Assembly (NCBI GenBank): GCA_963707065.1 | Contig: CAVPPJ010000039.1 | Span: 1-64,000, forward strand | DNA from: Palsa-506 sp963707065 | GTDB taxonomy: Bacteria > Actinomycetota > Actinomycetes > Streptosporangiales > Streptosporangiaceae | Reading direction: 5' to 3' | Length of the DNA stretch: 64,000 bases | Part shown: in pieces, positions 17,007 to 26,062 of the stretch | How positions within the stretch are numbered: the stretch's first letter is position 1 | How the letters are laid out: each line of letters opens with the position of its first letter | Translations under genes and position numbers: made by a program | Notes under the pieces: generated by a model | Databases searched by the model: none | The model's input: the letters and a program-made list of their open reading frames with translations, nothing else | Told to the model about the DNA's origin: nothing

Positions 17007-18116
17007 ATGGAAGTTCAGGGACATGCTGACCCGCGGTTCGGCCCGGTGCGCGACTGCCTCGCCGAGATTCTCGGCGCGCAGCCGGGCACCGGCGCGGCCT
17101 TCGCGGCGTGGTACGACGGCCGGCGGGTGGTTGACCTGTGGGGTGGCTATGCGGACGCCGCACGGCGCCGCCCGTGGCAAGCCGGCAGCGTGGTCCAGCC
17201 CTACTCGGTCAGCAAGCCATTCGCGGCAGTATGCGCGCTGCGCCTGGTCGAGGCCGGGCGGCTCGCGCTGGACGCGCCTGTGCAGCAGTACTGGCCCGGG
17301 TTCCGCGCTCCGGCTACGGTCCGTCACGTGCTGTCGCATCAGGCCGGGGTCGTGATGCTGGACCAGCCCGCGCCCACCAGCGCCTTCTACGACTGGAACC
17401 ATCTCTGCGACCTGCTGGCAGCGCAGGAACCGTCGTGGGAACCCGGTACCGCGCACGGTGAATCGCCGCTTTTCTACGGGCACCTGGTCGGCGAACTGGT
17501 ACGCAGGATAGACGGACGCAGCATCGGCCGTTTCCTGCGCGAGGAGATCTGCGGGCCGGCCGGGCTGGACTTCGCCTTCGGGCTGAGCCCATCGCAGCAG
17601 GCCCGGGCGGTGGACCTCACCGGGCTCGACGACGCCTTCGAAGCGGCCACCGCGGCGGGCCGCCCTCCCCTGTACCGGCTCGCGGTGACCAACCCGCCCG
17701 GCGCGCACGACAGCGCCGTCGTCAATAGCGTCCCCTGGCGGGCAGCGGAAATTCCCGCCATCAACGGCCACGGAACCGCCCGGGCGGTGGCGGACTTCTA
17801 CCAGGCGCTGTCAGCGGGCAGCCTGCTCAGCCCGGGGATGCTGGCCGAGGCGATCACTCCGCAGTGCACTGGCCCGGACCGGGTGTTCGGGCACGACAAC
17901 TCCTGGGGCCTCGGCTTCGGGATCGAAGACGACGGCTACGGGATGGGCGGCCACGGCGGAAACTACGGGGGCAACTGCACGGCCGGCGGTTATGCCATCG
18001 GATTCGTGACCGGCCATGTCGGCAGCTTCGACCGGCTCGAGACGCTGGAAAACGCGCTGCGGCACTGCCTGGGTCTCTCCGCGATCCCGGTCGACGACGG
18101 CCCGCCCGCTCCGTAA
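17007..18116 (+). CDS. Serine hydrolase, class C beta-lactamase/esterase fold
   Basis: The 369-residue protein starts MEVQGHADPRFGPVRDCLAE. The catalytic SxxK is SVSK in VVQPYSVSKPFAAVCALRLV. A Tyr motif follows around LFYGHLVGELVRRIDG, and GHGGNYGGNCTAG near the C-terminus replaces the KTG-like strand. This is the EstB/class C beta-lactamase family, usually esterases or peptidases in actinobacteria. There is no signal peptide, so it is probably cytoplasmic. Single gene, convergent with the MmcQ-like gene downstream. Confidence 0.88.
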   Translation: MEVQGHADPRFGPVRDCLAEILGAQPGTGAAFAAWYDGRRVVDLWGGYADAARRRPWQAGSVVQPYSVSKPFAAVCALRLVEAGRLALDAPVQQYWPGFRAPATVRHVLSHQAGVVMLDQPAPTSAFYDWNHLCDLLAAQEPSWEPGTAHGESPLFYGHLVGELVRRIDGRSIGRFLREEICGPAGLDFAFGLSPSQQARAVDLTGLDDAFEAATAAGRPPLYRLAVTNPPGAHDSAVVNSVPWRAAEIPAINGHGTARAVADFYQALSAGSLLSPGMLAEAITPQCTGPDRVFGHDNSWGLGFGIEDDGYGMGGHGGNYGGNCTAGGYAIGFVTGHVGSFDRLETLENALRHCLGLSAIPVDDGPPAP

Positions 18117-18138
18117 GGCTGACCTTGCGGCCAGGCGC

Positions 18139-18528
18139 TCAGCGGCGCCGGCCAGCCTCGAAGGACTCCGCGAGGGCCCGGGGCGCCTGGCAGCGCCAGG
18201 CGTCCGTGATCAGCTCGGCAAGCTCCCCGGCCCCGATCGCCGGCAGCCGGACGAGCACCGCGGGGAATCCGTTGTAGTGCGGCTCGGTAAAGAACTTCTC
18301 CTCATCGGCGGCCAGCAGCATCTCCTTCTCCTGCTGGCTCGCGACGCGGACCGCGAGCACGTCAGGTCGCGCGACCCGGGGCTTCTTGGGGACGATCCGC
18401 TCATGCCAGGTCCAGGCGAAGTTCTTCTCCTTGGCCCCGTTACGGACAGCGAACGCGAAATGGTCCGCCGCCTCGGTGGCGCCGGGCAGCGACAGCGCGA
18501 TACGCCGGACGTCCGACTGGTCAGCCAT
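18139..18528 (-). CDS. MmcQ/YjbR family protein
   Basis: The 129-residue protein has the MmcQ/YjbR double-wing fold: DVRRIALSLPGATEAADHFA at the start, FAWTWHERIVPKKPR, and the family-typical end HYNGFPAVLVRLPAIGAGEL followed by ELITDAWR. Members are small cytoplasmic proteins often labelled DNA-binding, but their function is poorly defined. It is monocistronic. The 260-bp region that separates it from the divergent gene at 18791 holds no further gene. Confidence 0.88.
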   Translation of the reverse strand: MADQSDVRRIALSLPGATEAADHFAFAVRNGAKEKNFAWTWHERIVPKKPRVARPDVLAVRVASQQEKEMLLAADEEKFFTEPHYNGFPAVLVRLPAIGAGELAELITDAWRCQAPRALAESFEAGRRR

Positions 18529-18790
18529 CGCCTGCGGTCAGCCAGCAAGGGTGACTCTGGGGATCTGCGCCCGCGTGCATCACGACAGCAGCTTAAGCCC
18601 GCAATTTTGAAACGGATCGTTCCCCGCCGGTCGTCCTGGCTGAGCGGCTGGCTGCGGCGGACTCGCCGGACCACGACCGCCCGGTGGATCGAGCCCGCGC
18701 ACCTGGTTCGTGCCCGCCGGTGTCACAAGTCGACGCGGTGCTTCGTCTTAGAGCACGACCACATGGACACAATGGAGCAGAGGAGCCGTC

Positions 18791-19777
18791 ATGCGAGTGT
18801 TTGTCGCCGGCGCGACCGGCGTGATCGGCCAGCGGCTGGTGCCTCGCCTGGTCGCGGCGGGCCACCAGGTCGTCGCCACGACCCGCAGCCCGGCCAAGGC
18901 GGATAGCCTGCGGGCGCTGGGCGCCGAGCCGGCCGTCGTGGACGGGCTGGATGCGATGGCCGTCGGTGAGGCGGTCGGGCGCGCCGCACCCGAGGTAGTG
19001 ATCCACCAGATGACCCAGCTGGCCGGGGTCACGAACTTGCGCCGTTTCGACCGCGTGTTCGCGGCCACCAATCGCCTGCGTACCCAGGGCACTGATCATC
19101 TGCTGGCGGCGGCAACTGCCGCTGGCGCGCGGCAGTTCATCGCGCAGGGCTACGCCGGCTGGCCCAGCAACCGGGCCGGCCTGCCGGTGCAGACCGAGGC
19201 GGATGCGCTGGACGCGGACCCGCCGGCCGCGCAGCGGCAGTCATTCGCCGCGCTCCGCCAGCTGGAGGCCGCGGTCACCGGGGCATCGTCGCTGGACGGC
19301 GTGGTGCTGCGGTACGGCTCGTTCTACGGGCCGGGGGCGTCGGAGGAGATCTTCGGCCAGGTCCGCAGGCGCAAGCTGCCGATAGCCGGGGACGGGGGCG
19401 GGATCTGGTCTTTCATCCACGTCGACGACGCGGCCGCGGCCACCGTTGCCGCGCTCGACCATGGCAGCCGCGGCGTGTACAACATCGTCGACGACGAGCC
19501 TGCCCGAGTGGCTGACTGGCTGCCCTACCTGGCGGATGTGCTCGGCGCCAGGCCGCCGGCGCATATTCCGGTCTGGCTGGCCCGGCTGGCGGCTGGCGAG
19601 GTAGGCGTGTCCATGCTGACCCAGATCCGCGGGTCATCCAACGCGAAGGCGAAGGCGGAACTGGCCTGGGCCCCGGCCCGGGCGAGCTGGCGGCAGGGTT
19701 TCCGGGAAGTTGTCGCGGCGATGCCCGCGCCGGGCCAGGCGTCAGCGCGCTCGGGGCTGGAGAACGCGACACGGTGA
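18791..19777 (+). CDS. NAD(P)-dependent epimerase/dehydratase, ECF41 partner
   Basis: The 328-residue extended SDR has the nucleotide-binding motif GATGVIGQRL at residues 7-16. VVIHQMTQLAGV marks the central sheet, and LRYGSFYGPGAS and SFIHVDDAAAATVAAL are substrate and structural motifs. The usual YxxxK is not obvious (ARQFIAQGYAGWPSN lies at that place), so it is an atypical member. The stop overlaps the next start by four bases (GTGA), coupling it to the sigma factor. Oxidoreductases or epimerases are a known class of partner genes for ECF41 sigma factors. Confidence 0.85.
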   Translation: MRVFVAGATGVIGQRLVPRLVAAGHQVVATTRSPAKADSLRALGAEPAVVDGLDAMAVGEAVGRAAPEVVIHQMTQLAGVTNLRRFDRVFAATNRLRTQGTDHLLAAATAAGARQFIAQGYAGWPSNRAGLPVQTEADALDADPPAAQRQSFAALRQLEAAVTGASSLDGVVLRYGSFYGPGASEEIFGQVRRRKLPIAGDGGGIWSFIHVDDAAAATVAALDHGSRGVYNIVDDEPARVADWLPYLADVLGARPPAHIPVWLARLAAGEVGVSMLTQIRGSSNAKAKAELAWAPARASWRQGFREVVAAMPAPGQASARSGLENATR

Positions 19778-20757
19778 GCGTGGCCGAGGTATTCGAGGAC
19801 CTGCGCCCGCTGGTGTTCTCGATTGCCTACCGGATGCTGGGCAGCGTCGCGGATGCCGAGGACATCGTCCAGGAGGCGTTCCTGCGCTACCACCGGGTAG
19901 TGGCCGATGGCAGCAAGATCGAGTCGCCGAAGGCGTTCCTCTCCTCGGTTACTACCCGGCTCAGCATCGACCAGCTGCGATCGGCGCGCAGCCGCCGGGA
20001 GGCATACGTGGGCACGTGGCTGCCCGAGCCGGTGCTGACCGCTCCCGCGCTGTCCGGCGCGGCGCTGCCGGACCCGGTGGTGGCGGGCGGCTGGGCCGGG
20101 CCGGACCCGGCCGCTCGCGCCGAGGAAGCCGACTCGCTGTCGATGGCGTTCCTGCTGCTGCTCGAACGGCTCAGCCCGACCGAGCGCGCCGTCTTCCTGC
20201 TGCATGACGTGTTCGACTACGGCTACGGCGAGATCGCCGGCATTGTCGGCAGGACGGAGCACAACTGCCGCCAGCTCGCCAGCCGGGCGCGGCAACATAT
20301 CGCCGAGCACAAGCCCAGGTTCGACACATCCCGCCGTCAGCGGGACGAACTCGCCGCCCGGTTCTTCGCGGCCATGGGCGAAGGAGACATGTCCGGGCTC
20401 GTCGGCCTGCTGGCCGCCGACGTCGTCGTCTACGGCGACAGCGGCGGGACCCGTCCCTCGTGGCCGCGCCCGATCATGGGCCGTGACAACGTCCGGCGGC
20501 TCATCGCCAGCCTCAGCCAGCAGATCCGTGATATGGGCGTCACGCTGCGCCGCGCCGATGTCAACGGGCAGCCGGGCGCCATGTTCTACGACGCCAGCGG
20601 GCTGCTGATCAACGTGATCTGCCTGGATATCGCTGATGGCGCCGTGCAGGCCGTCCGCTCCGTTATCAACCCGGACAAGCTGCATCACCTGGGGCCGCTC
20701 TCGGACTTCCGCAGCAGCCGCGGCGGCCGGGCTCCCGGCGATGCAGGACTGCCGTAA
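19774..20757 (+). CDS. sigJ: ECF41-type sigma factor (SigJ-like)
   Basis: The 327-residue protein starts at GTG 19774. Region 2 is FEDLRPLVFSIAYRMLGSVA with DAEDIVQEAFLRYHR. Region 4 is LSPTERAVFLLHDVFDYGYG with EIAGIVGRTEHNCRQLASRA. A C-terminal SnoaL-like domain of about 120 residues follows (ELAARFFAAMGEGDMSGLVG). That long C-terminal domain is the hallmark of ECF41 factors, where it regulates activity in place of an anti-sigma factor. It overlaps the upstream oxidoreductase, the typical ECF41 arrangement. The known family often recognises promoters of its own partner operon. Confidence 0.9.
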   Translation: MSVAEVFEDLRPLVFSIAYRMLGSVADAEDIVQEAFLRYHRVVADGSKIESPKAFLSSVTTRLSIDQLRSARSRREAYVGTWLPEPVLTAPALSGAALPDPVVAGGWAGPDPAARAEEADSLSMAFLLLLERLSPTERAVFLLHDVFDYGYGEIAGIVGRTEHNCRQLASRARQHIAEHKPRFDTSRRQRDELAARFFAAMGEGDMSGLVGLLAADVVVYGDSGGTRPSWPRPIMGRDNVRRLIASLSQQIRDMGVTLRRADVNGQPGAMFYDASGLLINVICLDIADGAVQAVRSVINPDKLHHLGPLSDFRSSRGGRAPGDAGLP

Positions 20758-20780
20758 GTAACAGCGGCTCAGCGGTCCAT

Positions 20781-20825
20781 AACGTGGAGGATCCGCACGC
20801 TCTGAGCGTGCGGATCCTGCACGTT
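20781..20825. terminator. Long hairpin, likely bidirectional terminator
   Basis: GGATCCGCACGCT and AGCGTGCGGATCC are perfect reverse complements around the loop CTG. The stem extends with one mismatch through AACGTG/CACGTT to about 20 pairs. It lies between two convergent genes (stops at 20757 and 20883). There is no T-run, as usual for GC-rich actinobacterial terminators. Confidence 0.75.
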
Positions 20826-20882
20826 GACGGACTGACGCTTTGCCCGGAGCGCCCGAACGTGGTGAGACCCGGATTCATCGCC

Positions 20883-22250
20883 TTAGGTGGCGCCTAGCTG
20901 GTCGAGGTCCAGGCAGATCAGCGCCCATGGCCGGTCCTGGACCCGGGTCATCACCAGGGTCGCCCGGCGGGAGCCGGAAAGCCTGAGCCGCCGGTGCAGC
21001 AGGTCCACGTCGCCGGCCAGGCCGCGGCGGCGGATATCGACCGCCCCGATATCGAGCTGGCGCAGCCTGGCGGGCAGCTGCTTCTGGTGCCAGGGCGCAG
21101 AGTCGAGTACCCGCAGCGCCCGCCCGAACGGAGAACGCAGCGGCACGTCAGCCGAGAGGAAGGCGATCTGCTCATCGATCTGCCATGCCCCCAGGCTGCG
21201 GGCCAGCTCCTGCACCAGGCTGGCCCGCGTGACGGCGGGGTTGGGGTCGAGCAGGAACTCACCGGGCAGCCGGACATCCACCGGCGGCCCGGGCTCGGGA
21301 ACCAGGGTGTAGGCCTGGGCCGGGACCGTGCTCGGCTGCGGCGGGAGCGTGTCTGCCGGGGGCGACATGTGCCGCTGAGACAGCATGTTCTCGTGCGGCA
21401 GCCCGTGCCCCGGGGGCAAGATGGTGGCCCGGGTGGCGCCCGTCGCGAGCGCCGGAGACCAGGCCACCGCCTCTTTGAGAGCCCGCCCGACAGCGATGAA
21501 CTCGAGCTCCCAGCCCGGCGGCACCGCCTCATGGGGCAGGCCGGGCGCCGCCTTGATGCCGACCGCGCCAATGCTTCCGGCCAGGCCAAAGCACCAGTCC
21601 AGCGGCGGCTCGCTCTGGCCGGCCCGCAGCCGCCTGCCGCCGGCCCGCCGGGCGGGATCGATGAAGACCGCGTCCACGCCGGCCAGGTCGACGTCCCGGA
21701 CGTCGCTGTGCATCATGGTCACGCGCTCGGCGGCTCCGTAAACCCCGGCGTTGACCCGGGCGATGCGCAGGTGCAGCGGGTCGCTGTCAACGGCCAGCAC
21801 CCGGCGGCCGGCGGCCAGCACCTGGCGGCCGGGGGCCAGGACCCGGCGATCGGCGGCCAGGACGACGAGGTCCCCGCCGATTCCGCAGCACAGATCCGCC
21901 ACCCGGGCCGCGGCGCCATAGCGGCCGGAGCGGTGCCGCGCCACCACCTCCGCGGAGGCCTGCTCCAGACCTGGCCGGGTGAAGAACATCTCCATGGCCC
22001 TGCTGAACTTGGCTCGTGCCTGCAGCCGCAGCTCGTGCTGGGCCAGCGCGGCGGCCACCAGATCGGCCGGGTAACGCGCCCGCAGCTCCGTGCCCAGCCG
22101 CAACGCACTGGCCGCAGGCAGCGTGCCCGCAGTCACCGTGCCCGCAGCCAGCGGGCCCGCTGGCATCGCCTCAGCCGCAAGATGATCGAGTAGCTCGCGG
22201 CCCGGCGGGGTCAGCAGCGCCTCGAAGCGCTGCACGCCTGCGTCAGCCAT
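20883..22250 (-). CDS. Class I methyltransferase with THUMP-like C-terminus
   Basis: The 455-residue protein has an N-terminal helical domain (about 1-125). Its methyltransferase core has motif I VADLCCGIGGDLVVLAADR, motif II VLAVDSDPLHLRIARVNAGV and motif IV VDAVFIDPARRAGGRRL. The C-terminal about 200 residues (PGEFLLDPNPAVTRASLVQE and RQLDIGAVDIRRRGLAGDVD) match the THUMP-like domain of actinobacterial homologues, suggesting RNA binding. DPARR replaces the usual NPPY. It carries family-atypical low-complexity insertions: VLA-x-GR repeats after motif I and a Pro-rich stretch near 295-320. Target unknown. Confidence 0.85.
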   Translation of the reverse strand: MADAGVQRFEALLTPPGRELLDHLAAEAMPAGPLAAGTVTAGTLPAASALRLGTELRARYPADLVAAALAQHELRLQARAKFSRAMEMFFTRPGLEQASAEVVARHRSGRYGAAARVADLCCGIGGDLVVLAADRRVLAPGRQVLAAGRRVLAVDSDPLHLRIARVNAGVYGAAERVTMMHSDVRDVDLAGVDAVFIDPARRAGGRRLRAGQSEPPLDWCFGLAGSIGAVGIKAAPGLPHEAVPPGWELEFIAVGRALKEAVAWSPALATGATRATILPPGHGLPHENMLSQRHMSPPADTLPPQPSTVPAQAYTLVPEPGPPVDVRLPGEFLLDPNPAVTRASLVQELARSLGAWQIDEQIAFLSADVPLRSPFGRALRVLDSAPWHQKQLPARLRQLDIGAVDIRRRGLAGDVDLLHRRLRLSGSRRATLVMTRVQDRPWALICLDLDQLGAT

Positions 22251-22354
22251 GTCCTAATCTCCCGCTCTAACGACTCCCGACCCTAGGCCGATTGCCTCGC
22301 CGCCGGGACCGGCCGGGTAACCAGATCGCGTCCTGGCGCGTGCTATAACGTGCC

Positions 22355-22996
22355 ATGACCGAGACACCTGAGGATGCCCCGCCGAGCCTGGCCGTCAATC
22401 CCCGGACAGCCGGGGAGTTCGACGCTTTCTATGCGGGGACGGCTCCCTGGGACATCGGGCGTCCCCAGGCTGCCTTCCTGCGGCTGGCCGAATCCGGTCT
22501 GCTGACAGGACGCGTACTGGATGCGGGCTGCGGGACCGGAGAACACGCGCTCATGTGCGCGAGCCTGGGCCTGGAAACCACGGGAATCGATGCCGCGCCA
22601 ACGGCCATCAGGCTGGCCAGGGGCAAGGCCCAGGAGCGCGGGCTCAATGTGCGCTTCATCGTGGCGGATGCGCTGGATCTGGGCGCGCTGGGCGAGCAGT
22701 ACGACACTGTCCTTGACAGCGGGCTGTTCCACAGCTTCGAAGACGACGAACGGGCCCGCCTCGTCAGCAGCCTGCGGGCGGCGACCGCGCCAGGCGGACG
22801 GTATTACCTGCTGTGCTTCACCGATCAGCAGCCCGGCGACTGGGGCCCGCGGCGAGTCAGCCAGGACGAGATCCGGGCCAGCTTCGCCGATGGCTGGCGG
22901 GTCGAATCGATCTCCGGCGCCACCTTCGAAGTCACCCCGGGCACCGGCGGCTCCGGCGGCGCGCTCGCCTGGCTGGCGACGATCACCCGGGTGTAG
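22355..22996 (+). CDS. Class I SAM-dependent methyltransferase, small molecule type
   Basis: The 213-residue Rossmann methyltransferase has FDAFYAGTAPWDIGRPQAAF at the start, motif I VLDAGCGTGEHALMCASLG, acidic residue in TTGIDAAPTAIRLARGKA, and DTVLDSGLFHSFEDDERARL after strand 4. The TAPWDIGRPQ and SGLFHxF signatures resemble thiopurine-methyltransferase/TehB-like detoxification enzymes. It starts at ATG 22355 and is divergent from the preceding gene. No partner gene is present. Confidence 0.87.
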   Translation: MTETPEDAPPSLAVNPRTAGEFDAFYAGTAPWDIGRPQAAFLRLAESGLLTGRVLDAGCGTGEHALMCASLGLETTGIDAAPTAIRLARGKAQERGLNVRFIVADALDLGALGEQYDTVLDSGLFHSFEDDERARLVSSLRAATAPGGRYYLLCFTDQQPGDWGPRRVSQDEIRASFADGWRVESISGATFEVTPGTGGSGGALAWLATITRV

Positions 22997-23128
22997 TGCC
23001 GGTGGCGGGCGGCTTGCCTGCCCCGTAGCATTCAGTGCCATGGGATTCCTCTGACTGTGACCTAGCCCTGCGGCACGTGGCCCGCCTGCCCCGTCTGACC
23101 TTGCCGGTTGGACGAGGAAGGACAACAC

Positions 23129-24328
23129 GTGACACGCAAGAAATCAGGCACCCGGACGCCCCGGACGGCGCTGGCCGGGGCGTCGCTGCTCGCTGCGGCA
23201 CTCGCCGTCGAGTTCGTCGACGAGCTGGTCGACGGCACTAAGGGAGCGGCGTTCCCGCTCATCCGGCATGACCTGGCGCTGAGCTATGGGCAGATCGGCC
23301 TGCTCGCGTCAGTTCCGCTGCTACTCGGAAGCCTGCTGGAGCTGCCGGTCGGGGTACTGGCCGGGTACGGCCGGCGGCAGCGGATAGCCGTGCTGGCCGG
23401 CGGCGTGGTGTTCATCGCCTCGCTGGCGGGCGCCGCCGCGGCGCACTCGTTCGCTGCGCTGCTGGTCGCGTTCGTGGTTTTCTTCCCGGCTTCCGGGGCG
23501 TTCGTCAGCCTGACCCAGTCTGGCCTGATGGACGCCGATCCCGCCCGGCAGGAACCGCACATGGCCCGCTGGAACCTGGCCGGGTCGGCGGGCGCGGTTG
23601 CCGGGCCGTTCCTGCTCATCGCCGTGCTGGCGGCCGGCGGCAGCTGGCGGACGGCGTTCCTCGTGCTGGCCGGCTGCGCCGCGGCGTCCTGGCTGGGCGT
23701 GGCCCGCAACCGCCCGCTACCGCTGCCGTCGCCAGTTGCGGGGAGTCCTGACGATACGGATGGCGGCAGCGCCGCACGACGGATACTCACCGCGCTCGGG
23801 CAGCCCGGGGTGATCCGGTGGCTTGCCCTGCTCCAGCTATCTGACCTGCTGCTGGACGTGCTGACCGGGTTCCTGGCCGTCTACCTGGTCGACGTGGTCC
23901 ATGCCACGCCCGCCGAGGCGGCGCTCGGCGTCGGCGTCCGGCTGGTGGCCGCCCTGGCCGGGGATGTGCTGCTCGTCCCCCTGCTGGACCGGACGGACGG
24001 GCTCAGGGTGCTCACCGCGAGCGCCGCCGCGGCCGCCGCGGCGTACCCGGCCTTTCTGCTGGCGCCAGGGCTGTGGCCCAAGCTCGCCGCCCTCGCCGGG
24101 CTGAGCATCGCCACCGCATGCTGGTATCCGGTGCTGCAGGCCAGGGTCTACGGCAGCCTGCCCGGCCAGAGCGGCGTCGCGGTGACCCTCAGCAGCGCGG
24201 CCGGGCTGGCTGGCGGGGCCGGGCCGCTGGCCGTCGGGTTCCTCGCCGAGCGTTTCGGGCTGACATGGGCGCTGGCCAGCCTCGCGCTCACCCCGGCGTT
24301 CCTGCTCATCGGCCTGCGGCGGCGGTAG
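23129..24328 (+). CDS. Major facilitator superfamily transporter
   Basis: The protein of about 399 residues starts at GTG 23129 after GAGGAAGGA. It has about twelve hydrophobic segments in two halves. The loop between helices 2 and 3 is GVLAGYGRRQRIAVLAGG, the MFS motif A variant. A polar linker (SPDDTDGGSAARR) separates the halves, and DVLLVPLLDRTDGLRVLTAS is the second-half equivalent. The acidic residues in helix 1 (EFVDELVDGTKGAAFPLIR) suggest proton coupling. A drug- or metabolite-efflux role is likely but the substrate is unknown. Short imperfect hairpin repeats (GGTAGCGACCCGC and similar) fill 24330-24425. Confidence 0.88.
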   Translation: MTRKKSGTRTPRTALAGASLLAAALAVEFVDELVDGTKGAAFPLIRHDLALSYGQIGLLASVPLLLGSLLELPVGVLAGYGRRQRIAVLAGGVVFIASLAGAAAAHSFAALLVAFVVFFPASGAFVSLTQSGLMDADPARQEPHMARWNLAGSAGAVAGPFLLIAVLAAGGSWRTAFLVLAGCAAASWLGVARNRPLPLPSPVAGSPDDTDGGSAARRILTALGQPGVIRWLALLQLSDLLLDVLTGFLAVYLVDVVHATPAEAALGVGVRLVAALAGDVLLVPLLDRTDGLRVLTASAAAAAAAYPAFLLAPGLWPKLAALAGLSIATACWYPVLQARVYGSLPGQSGVAVTLSSAAGLAGGAGPLAVGFLAERFGLTWALASLALTPAFLLIGLRRR

Positions 24329-24425
24329 CGGCCCGCTCCGAGCGGGGTCGGCCCCGGGCGGTAGCGACCCGCCCCAGGCGGGGTCGGCCCGAGCGGGTCG
24401 GCCTCGAGGTCAGCCCCGGACGGGG

Positions 24426-25100
24426 TCAGCCAGGGAGCGGCGGCCCGCCGCTCGTGCTCGTTAATCCGAACAGGGACTGGCACGGCTGCAGGCCACTGAC
24501 CTGCACGGGAATGGCCCGGTGGGCCTCCCAGGCGGCCCGGTCCAGGCGCAGCCGGCGCGACACGACCGGGCGGCCGCGGACGACGAAACGCTCGAAGCCG
24601 TCGTCGGCGTAGCCGAGCTTGCGGGACACCGCGAGCGAGGCGGCGTTGTCCTCGAAGGCGCTGGAAGTGGCGTAATGGGCACCGATCCCCGCGAACGCGA
24701 GGTGCAGCACGGCGGCCCGCATCTCGGTGCCGATGCCCTGTCCCTGGTAGCCCCGGCCGACCCAGGAGCCGGTGCTGACCTCGCGCAGCACCGCGTAGTC
24801 ACGGCTCTCCATGCCCTGCGAGGCGACGACCGTGCCGTCCCGGACGACGACCAGGTTCAGCGACCAGCTGGCTGGCGTCCATGACCCCCACTGTCGCCAG
24901 TGGTACTGCAGGGTGCTCTGCGCCCGCTCGGCGGGCTCGGCGTCGGTCCAGGGGATCATGAACGGCTGCACGGCGGGATCGTGCACGCCGCGGGCGGCCA
25001 GGCCGGCCAGCGCATCGAGGTCGGCCAGCGTGGGCCACCGCAGTTCAAGCCGGGGCGTGGTCAGCCGCAGGCCGGTCAGCGGCCAGTACTGCGTTGTCAT
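24426..25100 (-). CDS. GNAT acetyltransferase (RimJ/RimL-like)
   Basis: The protein of about 224 residues starts MTTQYWPLTGLRLTTPRLEL, the usual opening of RimJ/RimL-type acetyltransferases. The acetyl-CoA loop is VGRGYQGQGIGTEMRAAVLH. FEDNAASLAVSRKLGYADDG is the conserved NxxSxxVxxKLGY motif. A C-terminal extension of about 40 residues ends at 24426. Such enzymes acetylate protein N-termini, antibiotics or small amines; this one cannot be assigned. The start ATG 25100 is in good agreement with the family. Confidence 0.88.
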   Translation of the reverse strand: MTTQYWPLTGLRLTTPRLELRWPTLADLDALAGLAARGVHDPAVQPFMIPWTDAEPAERAQSTLQYHWRQWGSWTPASWSLNLVVVRDGTVVASQGMESRDYAVLREVSTGSWVGRGYQGQGIGTEMRAAVLHLAFAGIGAHYATSSAFEDNAASLAVSRKLGYADDGFERFVVRGRPVVSRRLRLDRAAWEAHRAIPVQVSGLQPCQSLFGLTSTSGGPPLPG

Positions 25101-25169
25101 GCCGTTGATTCTGCGGGATCCGGGCGAGGATCCGAAATGTAATATCGGCACCCGGCCCGCTGCTGGCAG

Positions 25170-25958
25170 CTAGCGCGGCGGCCGGCCGGCCCGCAGCTGC
25201 GCCACGTGCTGCTCGTGCTCGCGGCGGAGCCACTCCAGCTCCAGCCGGGGATCGCGGGTGTCCTCGCCGCGGGCCAGCCTGTCCAGGTACGTGACGTCGG
25301 CCGCTACCCGGCGGCGGAATTCCGCGGCGTCGCCCACGCTCCCGTGACCAGGGACGATGTGCTGGACGCCGGGAAGCGCGGCCAGCAGCCCCAGGCCGGC
25401 CCGGTAGTCGCCGACAGGATCCCGGCCGGCCAGGTCAAGCAGCGGTATCTCGATGTCGGAGAGCATGTCGCCGGCCACCAGCGTGCCGGTTCCCGGCAGG
25501 AAGACCGCGCTGTGGCCGGGCGCATGGCCGTCATGCGTGATCACCCGCGCCTGCGGCCCGCCCCACGGGATCGCCTCGTCATCCGGCGCGAGCGCGGTCA
25601 GGCGGCCGAATAGTCCAAGGTCGTGACCAGGCGCCGCCGCCTGCATCCCGCTGACCAGATCGTCTCGCCCGGCGGCCGCCGCGGCCGCGGCCCGGCGGGC
25701 TGCGTATCTCGGCACGTCACCGAGGTCGCTGCACCACAGCACGTGGTCCCAGTGCGGATGGGTGGCGAATCCGGCTTGCGGCACCAGCCGGGCAGCGGCG
25801 AGCTGAGCGGCGATGGCGGCCAGCTCGGGCACCGTTACCGCCGGGTCGATGAGCAGGGACCCGCCGCCGCTACCGCCGGTCACCACGGTCGTGGTCGTGC
25901 TGTAGAGCTCGCTGGTGGCAACGAGCACGCCCGGGGCGATCTCGCTGAGCTGGCTCAT
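25170..25958 (-). CDS. Metallo-beta-lactamase fold hydrolase
   Basis: The 262-residue protein shows the MBL metal motifs: THPHWDH (HxHxDH) near residue 87, the third His in ITHDGHAPGHSAVFLPGTGT, Asp in LVAGDMLSDIEIPLLD and the last His in VQHIVPGHGSVGDAAEF. It binds two metals, probably zinc, and hydrolyses an ester, thioester or phosphoester. The C-terminal helix (LARGEDTRDPRLELEWLRRE) is typical of the group related to quorum-quenching lactonases and hydroxyacylglutathione hydrolase. Cytoplasmic; no operon partner. Confidence 0.88.
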   Translation of the reverse strand: MSQLSEIAPGVLVATSELYSTTTTVVTGGSGGGSLLIDPAVTVPELAAIAAQLAAARLVPQAGFATHPHWDHVLWCSDLGDVPRYAARRAAAAAAAGRDDLVSGMQAAAPGHDLGLFGRLTALAPDDEAIPWGGPQARVITHDGHAPGHSAVFLPGTGTLVAGDMLSDIEIPLLDLAGRDPVGDYRAGLGLLAALPGVQHIVPGHGSVGDAAEFRRRVAADVTYLDRLARGEDTRDPRLELEWLRREHEQHVAQLRAGRPPR

Positions 25959-26062
25959 TCAGCCGTTCTATCACTGCGCGCGGCCACGTACCGGGTGCCG
26001 GGTCACGGCCCGCGTTCATCGGCTTCGCCACACCCATCAAATGCGCGTGGCGCCGCAAGGCG

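Noticed and set aside
24330..24425. Intrinsic terminator for the MFS gene
   Set aside because: Repeated GC-rich dyads are present but degenerate and without a clear single stem; mentioned only as imperfect hairpins.
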